NCBI RefSeq assembly: GCF_000807675.2
Contig: NZ_CP019962.1
Span: 434,001-498,000, forward strand
Reading direction: 5' to 3'
DNA from: Eubacterium limosum
GTDB lineage: Bacteria; Bacillota; Clostridia; Eubacteriales; Eubacteriaceae
DNA length: 64,000 nucleotides
Part shown: piece by piece, positions 36,001 to 42,045 of the stretch
How the letters are laid out: the number at the start of each line of letters is the position of its first letter
Position numbering within the stretch: the first letter of the stretch is position 1
Made by a program: the position numbers and the translations under genes
The notes under the pieces: model-generated
Told to the model about the DNA's origin: nothing
Database searches by the model: none
The model's input: only the letters and a program-made list of their open reading frames with translations

Positions 36001-36953
36001 AGCGTCAGCCCGTTGATAGGTTCACCGCCTGTTACGTCAATATTTATTTTATAATCAATGTACAGGTCATCTGTATTAGAAATTTCACTACCATCTGCTT
36101 TGACGGCCATTTTGGTCATTGTGATTTGGTTATCTCTGGCAGGTGTTTCTGTTTTATCCAGATTCCCTTTAATGACCAGCTCATTTTTTTCGCCATCCCA
36201 GCCTACGTGTGCGGTATCACTATTGTCAAAAAGGCTGTCTGCCAGGTTGAGCTCAAGATTAAAGCCACCCTTTACATTAGACATCCCGCAAAGGTAGGGC
36301 TCGAAGGTGAAGGTGACCTTCACTTCGCCTGTGTCTGCGTCCCGTGTGAGGACATAGCTGCCAATGGGCATGTTTTCAAGACCTGCGACGGTTCCTGTAA
36401 CCTCATGCGTGACACCAAACACTTCACCGTTTTCTTTAAACTGATTTCCAAAGTTATAGGAAAAAATAGCGCTGTTGACTTTTGCGCTGCCACCATTACC
36501 TTTCAAAAAAGCATTAAGAGCAGCATACGCTTCCTTTTTAGCGTCATCGCCACTGGCGGACTGGGCCGTTTCAAGCTTTTCTTCAGCGTCTATTAGATCT
36601 TGATCTTTAAGCTGTCCCCAGCAATCGCCTAAAAAACTGTCCTCCAGCCTCAAATCGAACGCAAAGCTGACAGGTTCTTCTTTCGCGTAGTCTTTTGCTA
36701 TAAACCGCATGATGGCCGATTTAAAGGCGGCATCGGTACTGCCGGTTGTCTTGTCCGCGTTGGCAGATACGCCGCCGCTGAACAGGGCCGCTTTTATTGT
36801 GCTTGGTCCTTCGGATGCGGCCACGGGTTCTTCCTCCCCTTCAGCCCGCACCACGTTCCCCGGACTGTACGAAATCATCTGGAATGTCATGCAGAAAACC
36901 AGAAGGAGGGACAGAAGTCTTCTCCTTACGGTTTTTTTACTCTTCTCTCTCAT
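24054..36953 (-). CDS. Giant Cna-B/SpaA-repeat surface adhesin (4299 aa)
   Basis: A 4299-residue cell-surface protein. A basic signal peptide (RRRLLSLLLVFCMTFQMISY, ending near VRAEG) leads to an N-terminal region (about 50-1150) with several Cna-A/collagen-adhesin-like modules, recognised by lines such as FDWIITVNTHFSEFVDAWIV, LHWQVEVNPRHLPITNGNLL and ITWNITLNEGLVDMTGKLVD. From about 1170 to 4220 I count 26 SpaA/Cna-B repeats of about 90-140 residues. Each begins x-K-x-D...LxGAxFxL and ends YxLxETxAPxGY, with the Lys and Glu that form intramolecular isopeptide bonds. The C-terminus has a helix (FWGVLALLSVAALLVCSIVV) and RRKRW but no LPxTG; NPDVN lies 39 residues from the end. No sortase gene is in the window. 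ATG 36953 follows GGTAGGAAAA. Confidence 0.9.
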   Translation of the reverse strand: MREKSKKTVRRRLLSLLLVFCMTFQMISYSPGNVVRAEGEEEPVAASEGPSTIKAALFSGGVSANADKTTGSTDAAFKSAIMRFIAKDYAKEEPVSFAFDLRLEDSFLGDCWGQLKDQDLIDAEEKLETAQSASGDDAKKEAYAALNAFLKGNGGSAKVNSAIFSYNFGNQFKENGEVFGVTHEVTGTVAGLENMPIGSYVLTRDADTGEVKVTFTFEPYLCGMSNVKGGFNLELNLADSLFDNSDTAHVGWDGEKNELVIKGNLDKTETPARDNQITMTKMAVKADGSEISNTDDLYIDYKINIDVTGGEPINGLTLEDRLPKGLTVESVKLDGKALALAADGGSGDYTVTPDEATGLNVLHYTFPETPANVRKAEFAIRAALTNDYYAQYLNDNKINTTFANKASLRGRDNALQKESGETNTTMNTSFFTKEGKQNELNGNLFDWIITVNTHFSEFVDAWIVDKIDNTAHNYIASGDNCGLIFEVTRDGITTTETMDIKQVTDDSVLKNYSYADLTNEALRNVDQVLNNRLKQLSDNNTKAILYTKDGEDILIFPFEKFTNAKVKIFYTTQLKNNANADLSNEVKFLFRRLTYGGPGPGTDLDFNIDIGKEVGKTYSPVQKEAIGDINWDSRTQGWRFKINHYQEEIADLTITESIADSGFTEEVLDTYKPTYNYYEGGVKKQEGKEVPKAQSGVTPAPAAPYYEIKGDSVVFHFGKVAKNQYYDLYITTDVTSQLAVSSPNLAVKNTAKYNVDGTSGSDVEVPAEKTVENTMVKKACVEPYYDQNGGQTSLHWQVEVNPRHLPITNGNLLDILPDANMHGALTGITRYAYQDGKETEGKATKGLDGTWSFGDTSGITITESDASKTKTGTSYGTLSKDEMTFTFANQAEDTARYVFKYTSAPGTLSGDTAFLNMLLSKNGENIDDEGIKNEVRLSGYVGKLNSNKITDDGTREYAAATAPAIVGNTALAKNGSFDPDKGTITWNITLNEGLVDMTGKLVDDRFEDNQLLQMLIEDEHNPTKSVKVTAYSSVQDMNAGKNGQDVTAVDDFTECDDLGFIYKVPDKDTVKNKILVFTFETYITADAAAADVSNTVKLKTDDDSKVIEEVNSGADGLEDYFIDDYGSAWPNPYIKAAKKSVSENNNGQHPLNLADAEFTLTKYKLNTTSNKWEQDGDAKTRTGLATGVSSFLNLQRGVLYKLEETKAPAGYGIDDTGKTHYFMFTEKSGLAALFSAGMTTENATLSDDTSVDYDKFTTILNTYSYEYTDTPAGKIQFQKLGDDDKGLNDVSFSLKRTTDGLLKQKEAVKSAKVSSVDGVVTFDQVDPGEYDIVEMKDNMPGGYPMTQGVVMKVKVEPDKTKDNACSVTYYNMQGKDITPTDNTLPTVKNTLLRTNVKFRKTDQNGNALKDVKFTLANSGNDAADKNQTALYKDYQTDANGQISIDNLSCGTYTLTENTGSVTNIKDSDKKVVITFMVERDNATGGSKVAVDNKDAQNSGGSYDLGTYTNNLKYGYVNLNKKSHETIPSTTDQALAGAEFAIYEKTDNNEPAAGAKPLLTLKTDKNGQLPQPTGQDAAAGLYTDKDGKTKKALIYGDYWIKEVKTADSHAVDGKAVAFEINSSGGADAAETNTTAWISKAETGDPTVAYSGTTNDSSTYLNNLVRGAVSIKKTGVGTGASGLSSAEFEVRDGNTLVATLKQTGNAGEYKLANTKNGASSTEINAKKTIIGLAAPVDYLKANNSGALELLAGTYKIYETKAPNGYNTPGTGTAITTVTIDTEGKVKYNGNTDVPTITNVPLTASLQINKTDDKGDMLDGIAFKLTSTSQTLRNTFNEQTITTNGGTAEFTGLHIGEYTLTETLPANSGYKAPSPATYTVKVEQPTQGENKLKVTVTESTGTTDANRTAGIKDQTGEIRSLESTVDNNGTATVNIYNTPITGPIEFTKKDKDGRILKGIKFELWRKINDGYDTAKVAEATSDQDGKVTFTDIPYANYELREVGGADGVKVKNIAVDKSNLTVTGTSPNESFVYNTDNDTNTIDVIKNTLNQASIKLTKQDQNGAPLDGVEFNVQRKGTADENSNTSFVLNPSGTDYTDYKDGAGNFVTATSDANGILTIAGLVYGDYQLVESNTANLADTSKNIPVTFSVDKDGAVTNVKVYGEARGTTGTSPYNIGEVRNTLRYGYVNLLKKNDEGRVLSGTQFDIYKKNAGDSSVFVKTVTTNSDGKIDQSECGTSLIYGDYIIKEKAVASELSSYYTLDTTEYAFTIGDATGHLGTAWISLGSNDDNVIYTKADAGETAPTDLKPIINTAKRQPIALTKTGVGGAALSGAVFAVYDGETLVAELEQDTGDTYDTLVTNNLTFDGSVTENKTIQVGGKDITIPYIKYNKLLAGTYTIKEVKQPDGYVLPDNGKSVEITVGNGDTAATGNLTNDQTSFSVEKLSNEVVTGDSKVLSGASLKICKDNNGEPSEDTGFSSWISGDTPYAVTGLPAGTYWLLETAAPDGYQVAAPIQFTLSNDNKLYSGDKAEGTQLTDNKLTMTDIRVYGQAKLTKTVTGATETLSGVPFKLYKRAGVTPNPETDKLIAENLTTGADGVIDTTKLSSVTNDETEKALSAGLWTGHYYFLEQTSDSLYFDTAKNLVEFEIKPENHYTAEKNNPVSVDMSNDKFKTDILFTKYDTTEVKGIAGVSFTLKRSSSHDGNYDETVNADIKTGADGTATLSLDKKGQYKLEETVTPTGYDSATKFVGTFEITDDNYNKPVDLNQKANWTSVTDESFTDGIGIANDRLPGSMTITKVDASKNTKLNGAAFTLYQVAEDKNETAVLNGVTGNTYTYTADNPDPASEETNEEGKLIITSLPWGSYKLVETTPPDGYIISSEPLEFDIKADHLEYGAVEEAATIGNTQSTFTLNKADATGDKFVNGAAFQLTDDSDNNKVIWATPDNTTSASTWSNITGKLVAGKTYTLTETKAPAGYEKAAPVKIKMDNTGVITVTEGGDHASVTNKSTVTVKDQPIEIGLEKIDAESNEKLEGAVFKVTGTFADKAITEIEDTPANLTETLSGQLIAGETYTLTETTAPKGYELAEPINFIVDDAGKIALKDSPTHAALDNNNETIVLKNAQSEIFIQKTDADGKAIGGGAEFSLTGAFADGETVKTIKTEDSQPYSLKGLLTAGQTYTLSEIRAADGYKLETRPVEITMSTAGTISVAAGTDKSLAEVTIDGLTLNFKDQPITLSLQKTDANNENKPLKGAKFELTGDLADGSKTYIIDLTQKDRLGISALLIASTGTEKHEYTLTETTAPEGYQLQQTPVKFTVDKDGKVTITNIDAVKGFAALSEDKLSLSFANTLKQGDITFTKYGTNDENDLNAKAKLSGAVFGLYTDAETKIPVKDATDKAVTATSGEDGNVTFKDIYVGTYYIKESAAPDDYTADSTIYQAVIDNKGNCDGLHTVAGIEVSNNALSEITNQAVRGKISIAKTDSFDGKAIEGIEFALTKKDKTGKDITVKTGKTDKDGKLVFSNLLMDTEYRIYETQTHSGYVLSTVAQNITLKTDETEKAVAFTNAPTELSFKKVDTTGAGLPDAEFTLYDGGAEVAKAVSDKDGMVTFLYLEKGKTYTLKETKRPGDDYLLSTTEFKAVVDKDGTCTLKNNDETVTEVVNTDAGVITLNKTGEDSKPLAGTTFELKNDAGEVIQTQITGADGKLVFADVPMGNYTVVETAAPDPYAVSEDVTKVTLSRGASQKVSVSRVNALSQVVFHKRGIITEGCAGDLQHAPLEGAVYGLYEDPECATEPAYTATSGNPADGCKVIFTGVARGTWYVKEITAPQHYMLDTTVYKAVVDSNGHFDGLANLDDTKVADNHVVDAAVTTDIVLKKVNEQKPDEVLPGSTYGLFKKAAKASPAQARSFSFFGTESAAETEDESEWQQIAEATTDQDGYLRFEGVLMGVEYSIRELKAPEGSHVSEKPVNIKFGVNEAGKPVIESIDLGLADPSDPNSPPTATVDPETGEIVWLEPSIVTEISKTDMNANLLAGARLRITVKDGSGAYVPLTQADGQPAEWVSGEQPETFVKLMKIGEDYRLEEIEAPSGYKLAAPVDFTVRTPEQGVGPGENLTEQVVLKNELTALSISKTTINSTDELPGAVLTVYKAAEDGSIARDEAGNEIVAQTITGESLRWTSGTEMKKIEGLPAGTYVLREITAPDGYEVAEEIAFTLMPDGTVMTGGKACEGNIVRMQDKPAAETGTPGVQDKPQTAAPNNPDVNSGAATGIAGSVSPAAFWGVLALLSVAALLVCSIVVWRRKRW

Positions 36954-37112
36954 TTTTCCTACCTTTTTATTTCTTTATATTTGTGGCAAGCGCCAATTCG
37001 CCACTATTGATTACCTTTATAATAAGTCTATCAAACTCGAAATTCCTTTTCACTTTTTTTACCATTTCTGTTGTTTTATTACTGAAGTTGCGCGTTTAAA
37101 ATTCAGATACTT

Positions 37113-37244
37113 TCAGCTTTCCCATTCACCACCATACTGTCTCAAAATACAACGGATGTGCTCGTGCACTGTGGCTTCACTCAAGCCCCGGTTTCTGGCA
37201 GCGGCAAACAGTGTAAAACCGTCGAGCCAAAAATTTTTTACAAT
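37113..37244 (-). pseudogene. Small gene remnant downstream of the thioredoxin reductase
   Basis: An open minus-strand frame with no start codon runs out of the terminator at 37245-37269 to TGA at 37113. Its translation (LDGFTLFAAARNRGLSEATV, then HEHIRCILRQYGGEWES) looks like the end of a real protein, possibly a helix-turn-helix. I do not recognise the family. The stretch 36954-37112 is AT-rich leader of the giant adhesin gene with nothing else seen. Confidence 0.3.
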
Positions 37245-37269
37245 AAAAAAAGACGGCCCGAAGGCCGCC
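37245..37269 (-). terminator. Intrinsic terminator of the thioredoxin-reductase/AhpC operon
   Basis: GGCGGCC-TTCG-GGCCGTC followed by TTTTTTT on the minus strand, a stable tetraloop hairpin 14 bp after the reductase stop. Confidence 0.9.
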
Positions 37270-37282
37270 TTTTACGGAGGAT

Positions 37283-38944
37283 TTAATGATTTAGTTTTTC
37301 AAAAATTTCGACAATCTCGCTCATTTTCTTTGCGCCGAAGACCACATCCCGTTTATTGAGGATCATGGCAGGTACGCTCATGAGCTTGTATTCTTCCTTC
37401 AGCTCTGGGAAAAGGGCCGTGTCGATCATTTCCGCCTGAATGTTCGGGTTCAGTAGAGCGATGCGTTGGCAGGCCGCCACCACATCGGGGCAGAAATGAC
37501 AGGACAGGGAGATACAGATCTGGGCATTAACTGGATGGTCGATGGCCGCAATCCGCTTGGCAAGGGCCTCGTCCACTGCCTGGCCCGGTCCGGCGAAGTT
37601 ATAAACCGCCAGAACAAAGGAATTCATTTCATGGCCGCCGGGGATACCGGTAAATTTGACGCCGGAATACTGTCCCTCTGGATCAAACAGGGCTACCACC
37701 GGCAGGTTGTCGAGGTGCATGGCGGCTTCCAGCTCAGGCTTCTCGCCTTTTCTATAGGCCTCCACCTGGATATGGTCGTTAAGCGCTGCCACTTCCTCTA
37801 AGAAACCCTGCATTTCCAAGGTCTTTGGCACAGCCGGGTCGATGATGGTCACCACCCGCGCAGTGCGTTCGAGCTTGCTGAAGATTTCCTTGAGCTGGCC
37901 CTTCATGGCCGCCGGGATAAAGCCGTCTTCGCCGCCCTGTGGCGCTTCCGTCTCCGGCTCTGCCGGAGTTTTGGCTGCCTTCGGCTCAGGCGCTGCCAGG
38001 CCCAGGCGTTCCCGCTCAGCCGCCACGTATTTTTCCGCCGCGGTGGCCGCGATGGCGCCGTCGGCCACTGCCGTGACAATCTGGCGCAGCTCCTTTGGCC
38101 TCAGGTCACCCGCGGCGTAAACGCCGGGGACATTGGTTTCCATGCGGTCATTTGTGAGGATATAGCCCTCAGCGTCGATGTCCACCCGGCCCTTAAAAAT
38201 CTGGGTGGCCGGCTCATAGCCCGCGAACACAAACATGCCAAAAGGCTTGCCGTCCTTGCTCTCATAGGTAAAGGCAGCGCCGGTCTTATTATTGAAAAAT
38301 TCTACCTTTTTCAGAAAATCGTCGCCGGAAACTTCTTTCACCTCTGTGTTGTACCACACCTCAATGCCCGGATGTTCCCGGACCTTGTCCGCCACCATCT
38401 GGGCGCAGGTAAAATCATCCTCGCGCACCACAATGGTCACGCTTCTGCCGTAGCGGGTCAGGAACACAGCCTCCTCGGCTGCGGCAAAGCCGCCGCCCAG
38501 CACAAAGATGTCAAGGCCGCTGAAAAACTCGCCGTCACAGGTCGCGCAGTAGGCAATGCCGCGTCCGGTATATTCCTGCTCACCGGCAAAGCCGATCTTG
38601 CGCGGGGAGGCGCCTGTGGCGATGATGACCGCGCGGCTTCTGTAAGTGCCGCGGCTGGTATGCAGTGCCTTTACTTCCCCGTCAAGGTCCACCCCCTCGA
38701 TCTCAGCTACAGTAAATTCCGCGCCGAAATCCATGGCGTGCTTGTGCATTTCATCCATGAGCTTAGGGCCGGTGGTGTGGCGGATACCGGGATAGTTAAC
38801 TACCTCCGCGGTATTCACAGCCTGGCCGCCCGGCTGGTTTTTCTCAATGATCAGCGTATCGAGCATGGCCCGGGCAGCATAGATACCAGCCGAGAGTCCG
38901 GCGGAACCGCCGCCGATAATAATCAAGTCATAAATCTTATCCAT
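37283..38944 (-). CDS. Thioredoxin reductase fused to a C-terminal glutaredoxin-like (PDO) domain
   Basis: A 553-residue flavoprotein. Residues 1-310 are a thioredoxin reductase: FAD motif IIGGGSAGLSAGIYAARA, redox pair Cys133-Cys136 (AYCATCDGEF), the NAD(P) fold FVLGGGFAAAEEA and the late GVYAAGDLRPKELRQI. After an Ala/Pro/Glu linker (about 320-345), residues about 350-553 form two thioredoxin folds like the N-terminal domain of AhpF, with an active CHFC in ICISLSCHFCPDVVAACQ. AhpF carries this module at the N-terminus, so the order is reversed here. With AhpC 16 bp upstream it should make a complete NAD(P)H-to-peroxide relay. ATG 38944 follows CAGGAGGGCGCC. Confidence 0.92.
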   Translation of the reverse strand: MDKIYDLIIIGGGSAGLSAGIYAARAMLDTLIIEKNQPGGQAVNTAEVVNYPGIRHTTGPKLMDEMHKHAMDFGAEFTVAEIEGVDLDGEVKALHTSRGTYRSRAVIIATGASPRKIGFAGEQEYTGRGIAYCATCDGEFFSGLDIFVLGGGFAAAEEAVFLTRYGRSVTIVVREDDFTCAQMVADKVREHPGIEVWYNTEVKEVSGDDFLKKVEFFNNKTGAAFTYESKDGKPFGMFVFAGYEPATQIFKGRVDIDAEGYILTNDRMETNVPGVYAAGDLRPKELRQIVTAVADGAIAATAAEKYVAAERERLGLAAPEPKAAKTPAEPETEAPQGGEDGFIPAAMKGQLKEIFSKLERTARVVTIIDPAVPKTLEMQGFLEEVAALNDHIQVEAYRKGEKPELEAAMHLDNLPVVALFDPEGQYSGVKFTGIPGGHEMNSFVLAVYNFAGPGQAVDEALAKRIAAIDHPVNAQICISLSCHFCPDVVAACQRIALLNPNIQAEMIDTALFPELKEEYKLMSVPAMILNKRDVVFGAKKMSEIVEIFEKLNH

Positions 38945-38960
38945 GGCGCCCTCCTGCTTC

Positions 38961-39527
38961 TTACAGCTTGCCGACTAAGTCTAAGCTTGGTGTCAGTGTG
39001 TCTTCGCCTGGTTTCCATTTCGCAGGGCAGACCTGATCGCCGTGTTCTCTTACAAACTGAGCGGCCTGTACCTTGCGCAGAAGCTCCTCAGCGTTACGGC
39101 CGATGCCCATGTCATGAATTTCGTAAACCTTGATAACGCCGTCCGGGTCCACCACAAAGGTACCGCGCAGCGCCTGGCCTTCTTCCTTGACCAGCACACC
39201 GAAGAATTTTGCCAGCACGCCCGCCGGGTCGCCTAACATCGGGTACGGAAGGCCCTTGATGGTGTCGGTGGTGTCCGCCCAGGCTTTATGTACAAAATGG
39301 GTATCTTCTGAAACCGAATAGATTTCACAGCCGATTTTTTTGAACTCCTCATAATTGTCCGCTACGTCCGCCAACTCTGTCGGGCACACAAAGGTAAAAT
39401 CTGCCGGGTAAAAGAAGAACACACCCCATTTGCCCAGGACATCTTCCTTTGTGACGGTTTTAAAATCACCTTCGTGATATGCCTGTACTTCAAAATCGAT
39501 CAATTCTTTGCCAATTAAATTTTTCAT
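38961..39527 (-). CDS. ahpC: Alkyl hydroperoxide reductase C (2-Cys peroxiredoxin)
   Basis: A 188-residue typical 2-Cys peroxiredoxin that reduces hydrogen peroxide, organic peroxides and peroxynitrite. The peroxidatic Cys48 is in FYPADFTFVCPTELADVA and the resolving Cys167 in DQVCPAKWKPGE; GT(F/L)VVDPDG and the YF-less C-terminal tail are also typical. ATG 39527 follows AAGAGGTATCAAC. It is first in the operon with the reductase fusion, which should recycle it. A strong promoter with a PerR-like box sits 63-103 bp upstream, so induction by peroxide is expected. Confidence 0.95.
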   Translation of the reverse strand: MKNLIGKELIDFEVQAYHEGDFKTVTKEDVLGKWGVFFFYPADFTFVCPTELADVADNYEEFKKIGCEIYSVSEDTHFVHKAWADTTDTIKGLPYPMLGDPAGVLAKFFGVLVKEEGQALRGTFVVDPDGVIKVYEIHDMGIGRNAEELLRKVQAAQFVREHGDQVCPAKWKPGEDTLTPSLDLVGKL

Positions 39528-39589
39528 GTTGATACCTCTTTTCGATAATATTTATTTTTGTTAGTTATTTCTAACTGTTTGATGAGTGT

Positions 39590-39630
39590 ATCTTAACACG
39601 ATAAAATGGACTTGTCAAGAATAATTCTAA
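39590..39630 (-). promoter_or_regulatory. ahpC promoter with PerR-like box
   Basis: TTGACA (39613-39618), 17-bp spacer, TAAGAT (39590-39595). A 7-1-7 inverted repeat, TTAGAAT-T-ATTCTTG (39616-39630), overlaps the -35 and has one mismatch in its arms. This matches the PerR/Fur box layout known upstream of peroxide-defence genes in Firmicutes. Confidence 0.65.
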
Positions 39631-39651
39631 ATTAAAAAGCAGATTTTTAAC

Positions 39652-39689
39652 AAAAAAAGCCACAGAGATTTTAAGGGATTCTCTGTGGC
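39652..39689 (-). terminator. Intrinsic terminator of the DMT transporter gene
   Basis: GCCACAGAGA (39659-39668) pairs with TCTCTGTGGC (39680-39689), then TTTTTTTG on the minus strand. Confidence 0.85.
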
Positions 39690-39716
39690 TTCAACAATCA
39701 AATTTTATAAAACAGG

Positions 39717-40691
39717 CTAAGAACGGCCCTGCTCCGCACTCAGGGACACAGGCTTTTCTTCCCTGTGTATAAACGCCGGCAGCAGGTTCGCGATAGAGCC
39801 CGCCAGAATCAGCAGCACACCGATCACCATGTTGATCGGCACTGCTTCGTGCAGGATCAGCACTGCAAGGATGGGCGACAGCACCGGTTTAAAGAAGAAC
39901 ACCAGCGACGCCGTACTGGCCGAGGTCTCCTCAATCGCCATGAAATAAAAGGCATAACCACCGCCAGTCACGCCGATACAGATATAAAGCATCGTGAGGA
40001 CATTAGACGCCGTATAACCCGTAAACAGCGGAATATTGGCAAATAAGGCAAGACCGCTGCCGCTCAGCATATCCGCCACCGGGCCCACATGGCTGAGGCC
40101 GATGAGCAGCAGCATTTCCAGGCTGGCGAACAGAAAGCTCCCGCAGGTCACCACCACGCCGCCGTAGCGGTTACACTGCTTCTTGGAAAAAACTGAGTAC
40201 AGGGCAAAAGCCACCGCGGCCAGAATCGCCATGACCACCCCTGCGATGTTGAGGGCGGTGTGCAGAGGGTTGACAATTACCAGGATTCCGATGATTTCAA
40301 GCACAATGGCCGCCACATGGTTTTTCTTGATCACCTCGTGCAGGATAATGCCCGAGAAAAACAGCACAAACACCGGATTACTGGAAAACAGCACCGCCAC
40401 CACCGAGGCGTTGGCGTTTTCTACCGCCAGCTGGTAAAAGGTCATGCTGACCACAACCCCCAGAAAGCCCAGGCCCGCGAAATGCAGCAGGCTTTTTTTA
40501 TCCAGATGTTCCTTTTTCTTCTTAAGCGTCCTGAGCGCAAAGGGAATTAAAACAAGACCGCCGATCAAAAAACGGGTCAGGTTCATCTGTACAGCGTTAA
40601 ACTGACCTGAAACACTTTTGAGGGCGATCTCCATCGAACTGAAAAACAGCGTCGCAATGACAATATATAAATAGCCTTTTTTCAAAATCAA
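39717..40691 (-). CDS. EamA/DMT family exporter
   Basis: A 324-residue, ten-helix drug/metabolite transporter with two EamA repeats (residues about 5-140 and 155-300). Recognisable parts are MEIALKSVSGQFNAVQMNLT (Arg/Thr end of helix 2), YQLAVENANASVVAVLFSSN at the close of repeat 1 and AIEETSASTASLVFFFKPVL in repeat 2. Such proteins export amino acids or other small metabolites, and the substrate is not predictable. It lies 92 bp after the LysR gene on the same strand, and LysR genes often regulate neighbouring DMT exporters. ATG 40691 follows GAAAGGAAGATTTG. Confidence 0.88.
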   Translation of the reverse strand: MILKKGYLYIVIATLFFSSMEIALKSVSGQFNAVQMNLTRFLIGGLVLIPFALRTLKKKKEHLDKKSLLHFAGLGFLGVVVSMTFYQLAVENANASVVAVLFSSNPVFVLFFSGIILHEVIKKNHVAAIVLEIIGILVIVNPLHTALNIAGVVMAILAAVAFALYSVFSKKQCNRYGGVVVTCGSFLFASLEMLLLIGLSHVGPVADMLSGSGLALFANIPLFTGYTASNVLTMLYICIGVTGGGYAFYFMAIEETSASTASLVFFFKPVLSPILAVLILHEAVPINMVIGVLLILAGSIANLLPAFIHREEKPVSLSAEQGRS

Positions 40692-40782
40692 ATCTTCCTT
40701 TCATTTTTCGTACAGTAACGATTTTACCTCTCTCATTACCATAAGTAAAATGAAATATTCTTATGTGCTTTATAACCGTTGG

Positions 40783-41667
40783 TTATGGCAAAATAATATC
40801 CAGAAAAGCCTCTGCCGCCTTGGAGATACCGCCTTTTTTCCGCTTGATCACACAGATCTGCCGCTTCGGCATCTCAATCTTAGCCCGGATCTCGATCAGG
40901 CTCCCCTGCTCCAGGCGCTCCTGTGCTACATCGCGCACCGCGATGCCTATACCCAGGTTTCTTTCTGCGTAAGGCATGATCAGCTCCATGGTGCCCAGTT
41001 CAAAGGCCGGCTCCAGCCGTATCTTATGCTTGAGGAAAAACGAGTCCAAATAGTGCCGGCTGGCCGTGTTGCGCTCCGTACAGATAATGGGGTGCGCCAT
41101 GATCTCCTCAAAGCTCAGCACCTTTTCGGCAAGCGGCGCGTAATCCAGCCCCGCCACAAAAACATCCTGGATCTCCCGGATCGGGTGAATCTCAATATCG
41201 TCTGAGGCCGCCACTGGCGAGGATACCACTCCCACCTCAATGCGCTCCTCTTTCAGGGCAACGCGTGTGCCCGGCGTGGTGCCGCTCTGCATATTGATGC
41301 GGATATCCGGATACAGGCTGTGAAATTTTTCAAGATAAGGCAGCAGGAAAAAGCGGGCGATCATGTCACTAGTGCCCAGGCGCACCACCCCATTATTCAG
41401 ATTCAGCATTTCCCAGAGCTTCTTTTCGCCTAGGGCCAGCTGCTCATAGGCCTTTGCCACATGGCCGTACAGCATTTCCCCCTCCGGCGTCAGGGTCATT
41501 CCCTTCTGATTCCGGTGAAAAAGCTCGCACGACAGCTCCTTTTCCAGCAGGTGGATCGATTTGCTCACCGCCGGCTGCGAGATGTACAGCGCCTGGGCCG
41601 CCTGTGTAATGGTGCCGTGGCGCGCTACGTAATAAAAGACCTTGTAATGTTCAAAATTTACATTCAT
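40783..41667 (-). CDS. LysR family transcriptional regulator
   Basis: A 294-residue LysR regulator. The N-terminal winged helix (residues 1-62) contains HYKVFYYVARHGTITQAAQA and SQPAVSKSIHLLEKELSCEL, and a linker helix leads to a periplasmic-binding-protein-like effector domain (about 90-294). Its C-terminal block IKRKKGGISKAAEAFLDIIL is typical. It shares strand with the DMT exporter downstream, which may be its target, either as an operon or through the 92-bp gap. ATG 41667 is the only reasonable start. The effector is unknown. Confidence 0.9.
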   Translation of the reverse strand: MNVNFEHYKVFYYVARHGTITQAAQALYISQPAVSKSIHLLEKELSCELFHRNQKGMTLTPEGEMLYGHVAKAYEQLALGEKKLWEMLNLNNGVVRLGTSDMIARFFLLPYLEKFHSLYPDIRINMQSGTTPGTRVALKEERIEVGVVSSPVAASDDIEIHPIREIQDVFVAGLDYAPLAEKVLSFEEIMAHPIICTERNTASRHYLDSFFLKHKIRLEPAFELGTMELIMPYAERNLGIGIAVRDVAQERLEQGSLIEIRAKIEMPKRQICVIKRKKGGISKAAEAFLDIILP

Positions 41668-42045
41668 AAAAATACGTCCTTTTTCCGTTAATCCGTTTCA
41701 TTATATCACATTTTGAATTTTATGCAACCTGCCCATTCTTCGACTTTCTGTCACGATTAATTTGCCTAAAAGTACGAGAATTTTTCAACTTAAAATATTT
41801 TAGACAAACAAAAAAATCCCCCTGCGCCTGTCTTTGGGAGAGAATGCCGGACTTTTTTCCGGTTCCTTTCAGTTTTCTTACAGAGACTTGAAATTACCTG
41901 TAAAAGCGGATATAATTAAGAAGTCTACTGTGGTCCTATAAAAAATGCGCAAAAGTGTCTGGTTTTTAAATAAACCGCCGGCTTATATCACAATGGTATA
42001 GAGTCAACAGCTAAAAGCGTAAATACTATTTTTAGGGGGAATTGT
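41668..42045 (+). promoter_or_regulatory. Intergenic region with XRE-gene promoter and 120-nt leader
   Basis: TTGAAA (41888-41893), 17-bp spacer, TATAAT (41911-41916) gives a good plus-strand promoter and implies a leader of about 120 bases before the regulator at 42046. A small hairpin, CCGGACTTTTTTCCGG, lies near 41850. No small open frame with a binding site was found in the rest of the gap. Confidence 0.65.

Noticed and set aside
36709-37359. Plus-strand 216-codon frame at the adhesin start
   Set aside because: Antisense to the adhesin signal-peptide region and to the thioredoxin-reductase terminator; no binding site or domain.
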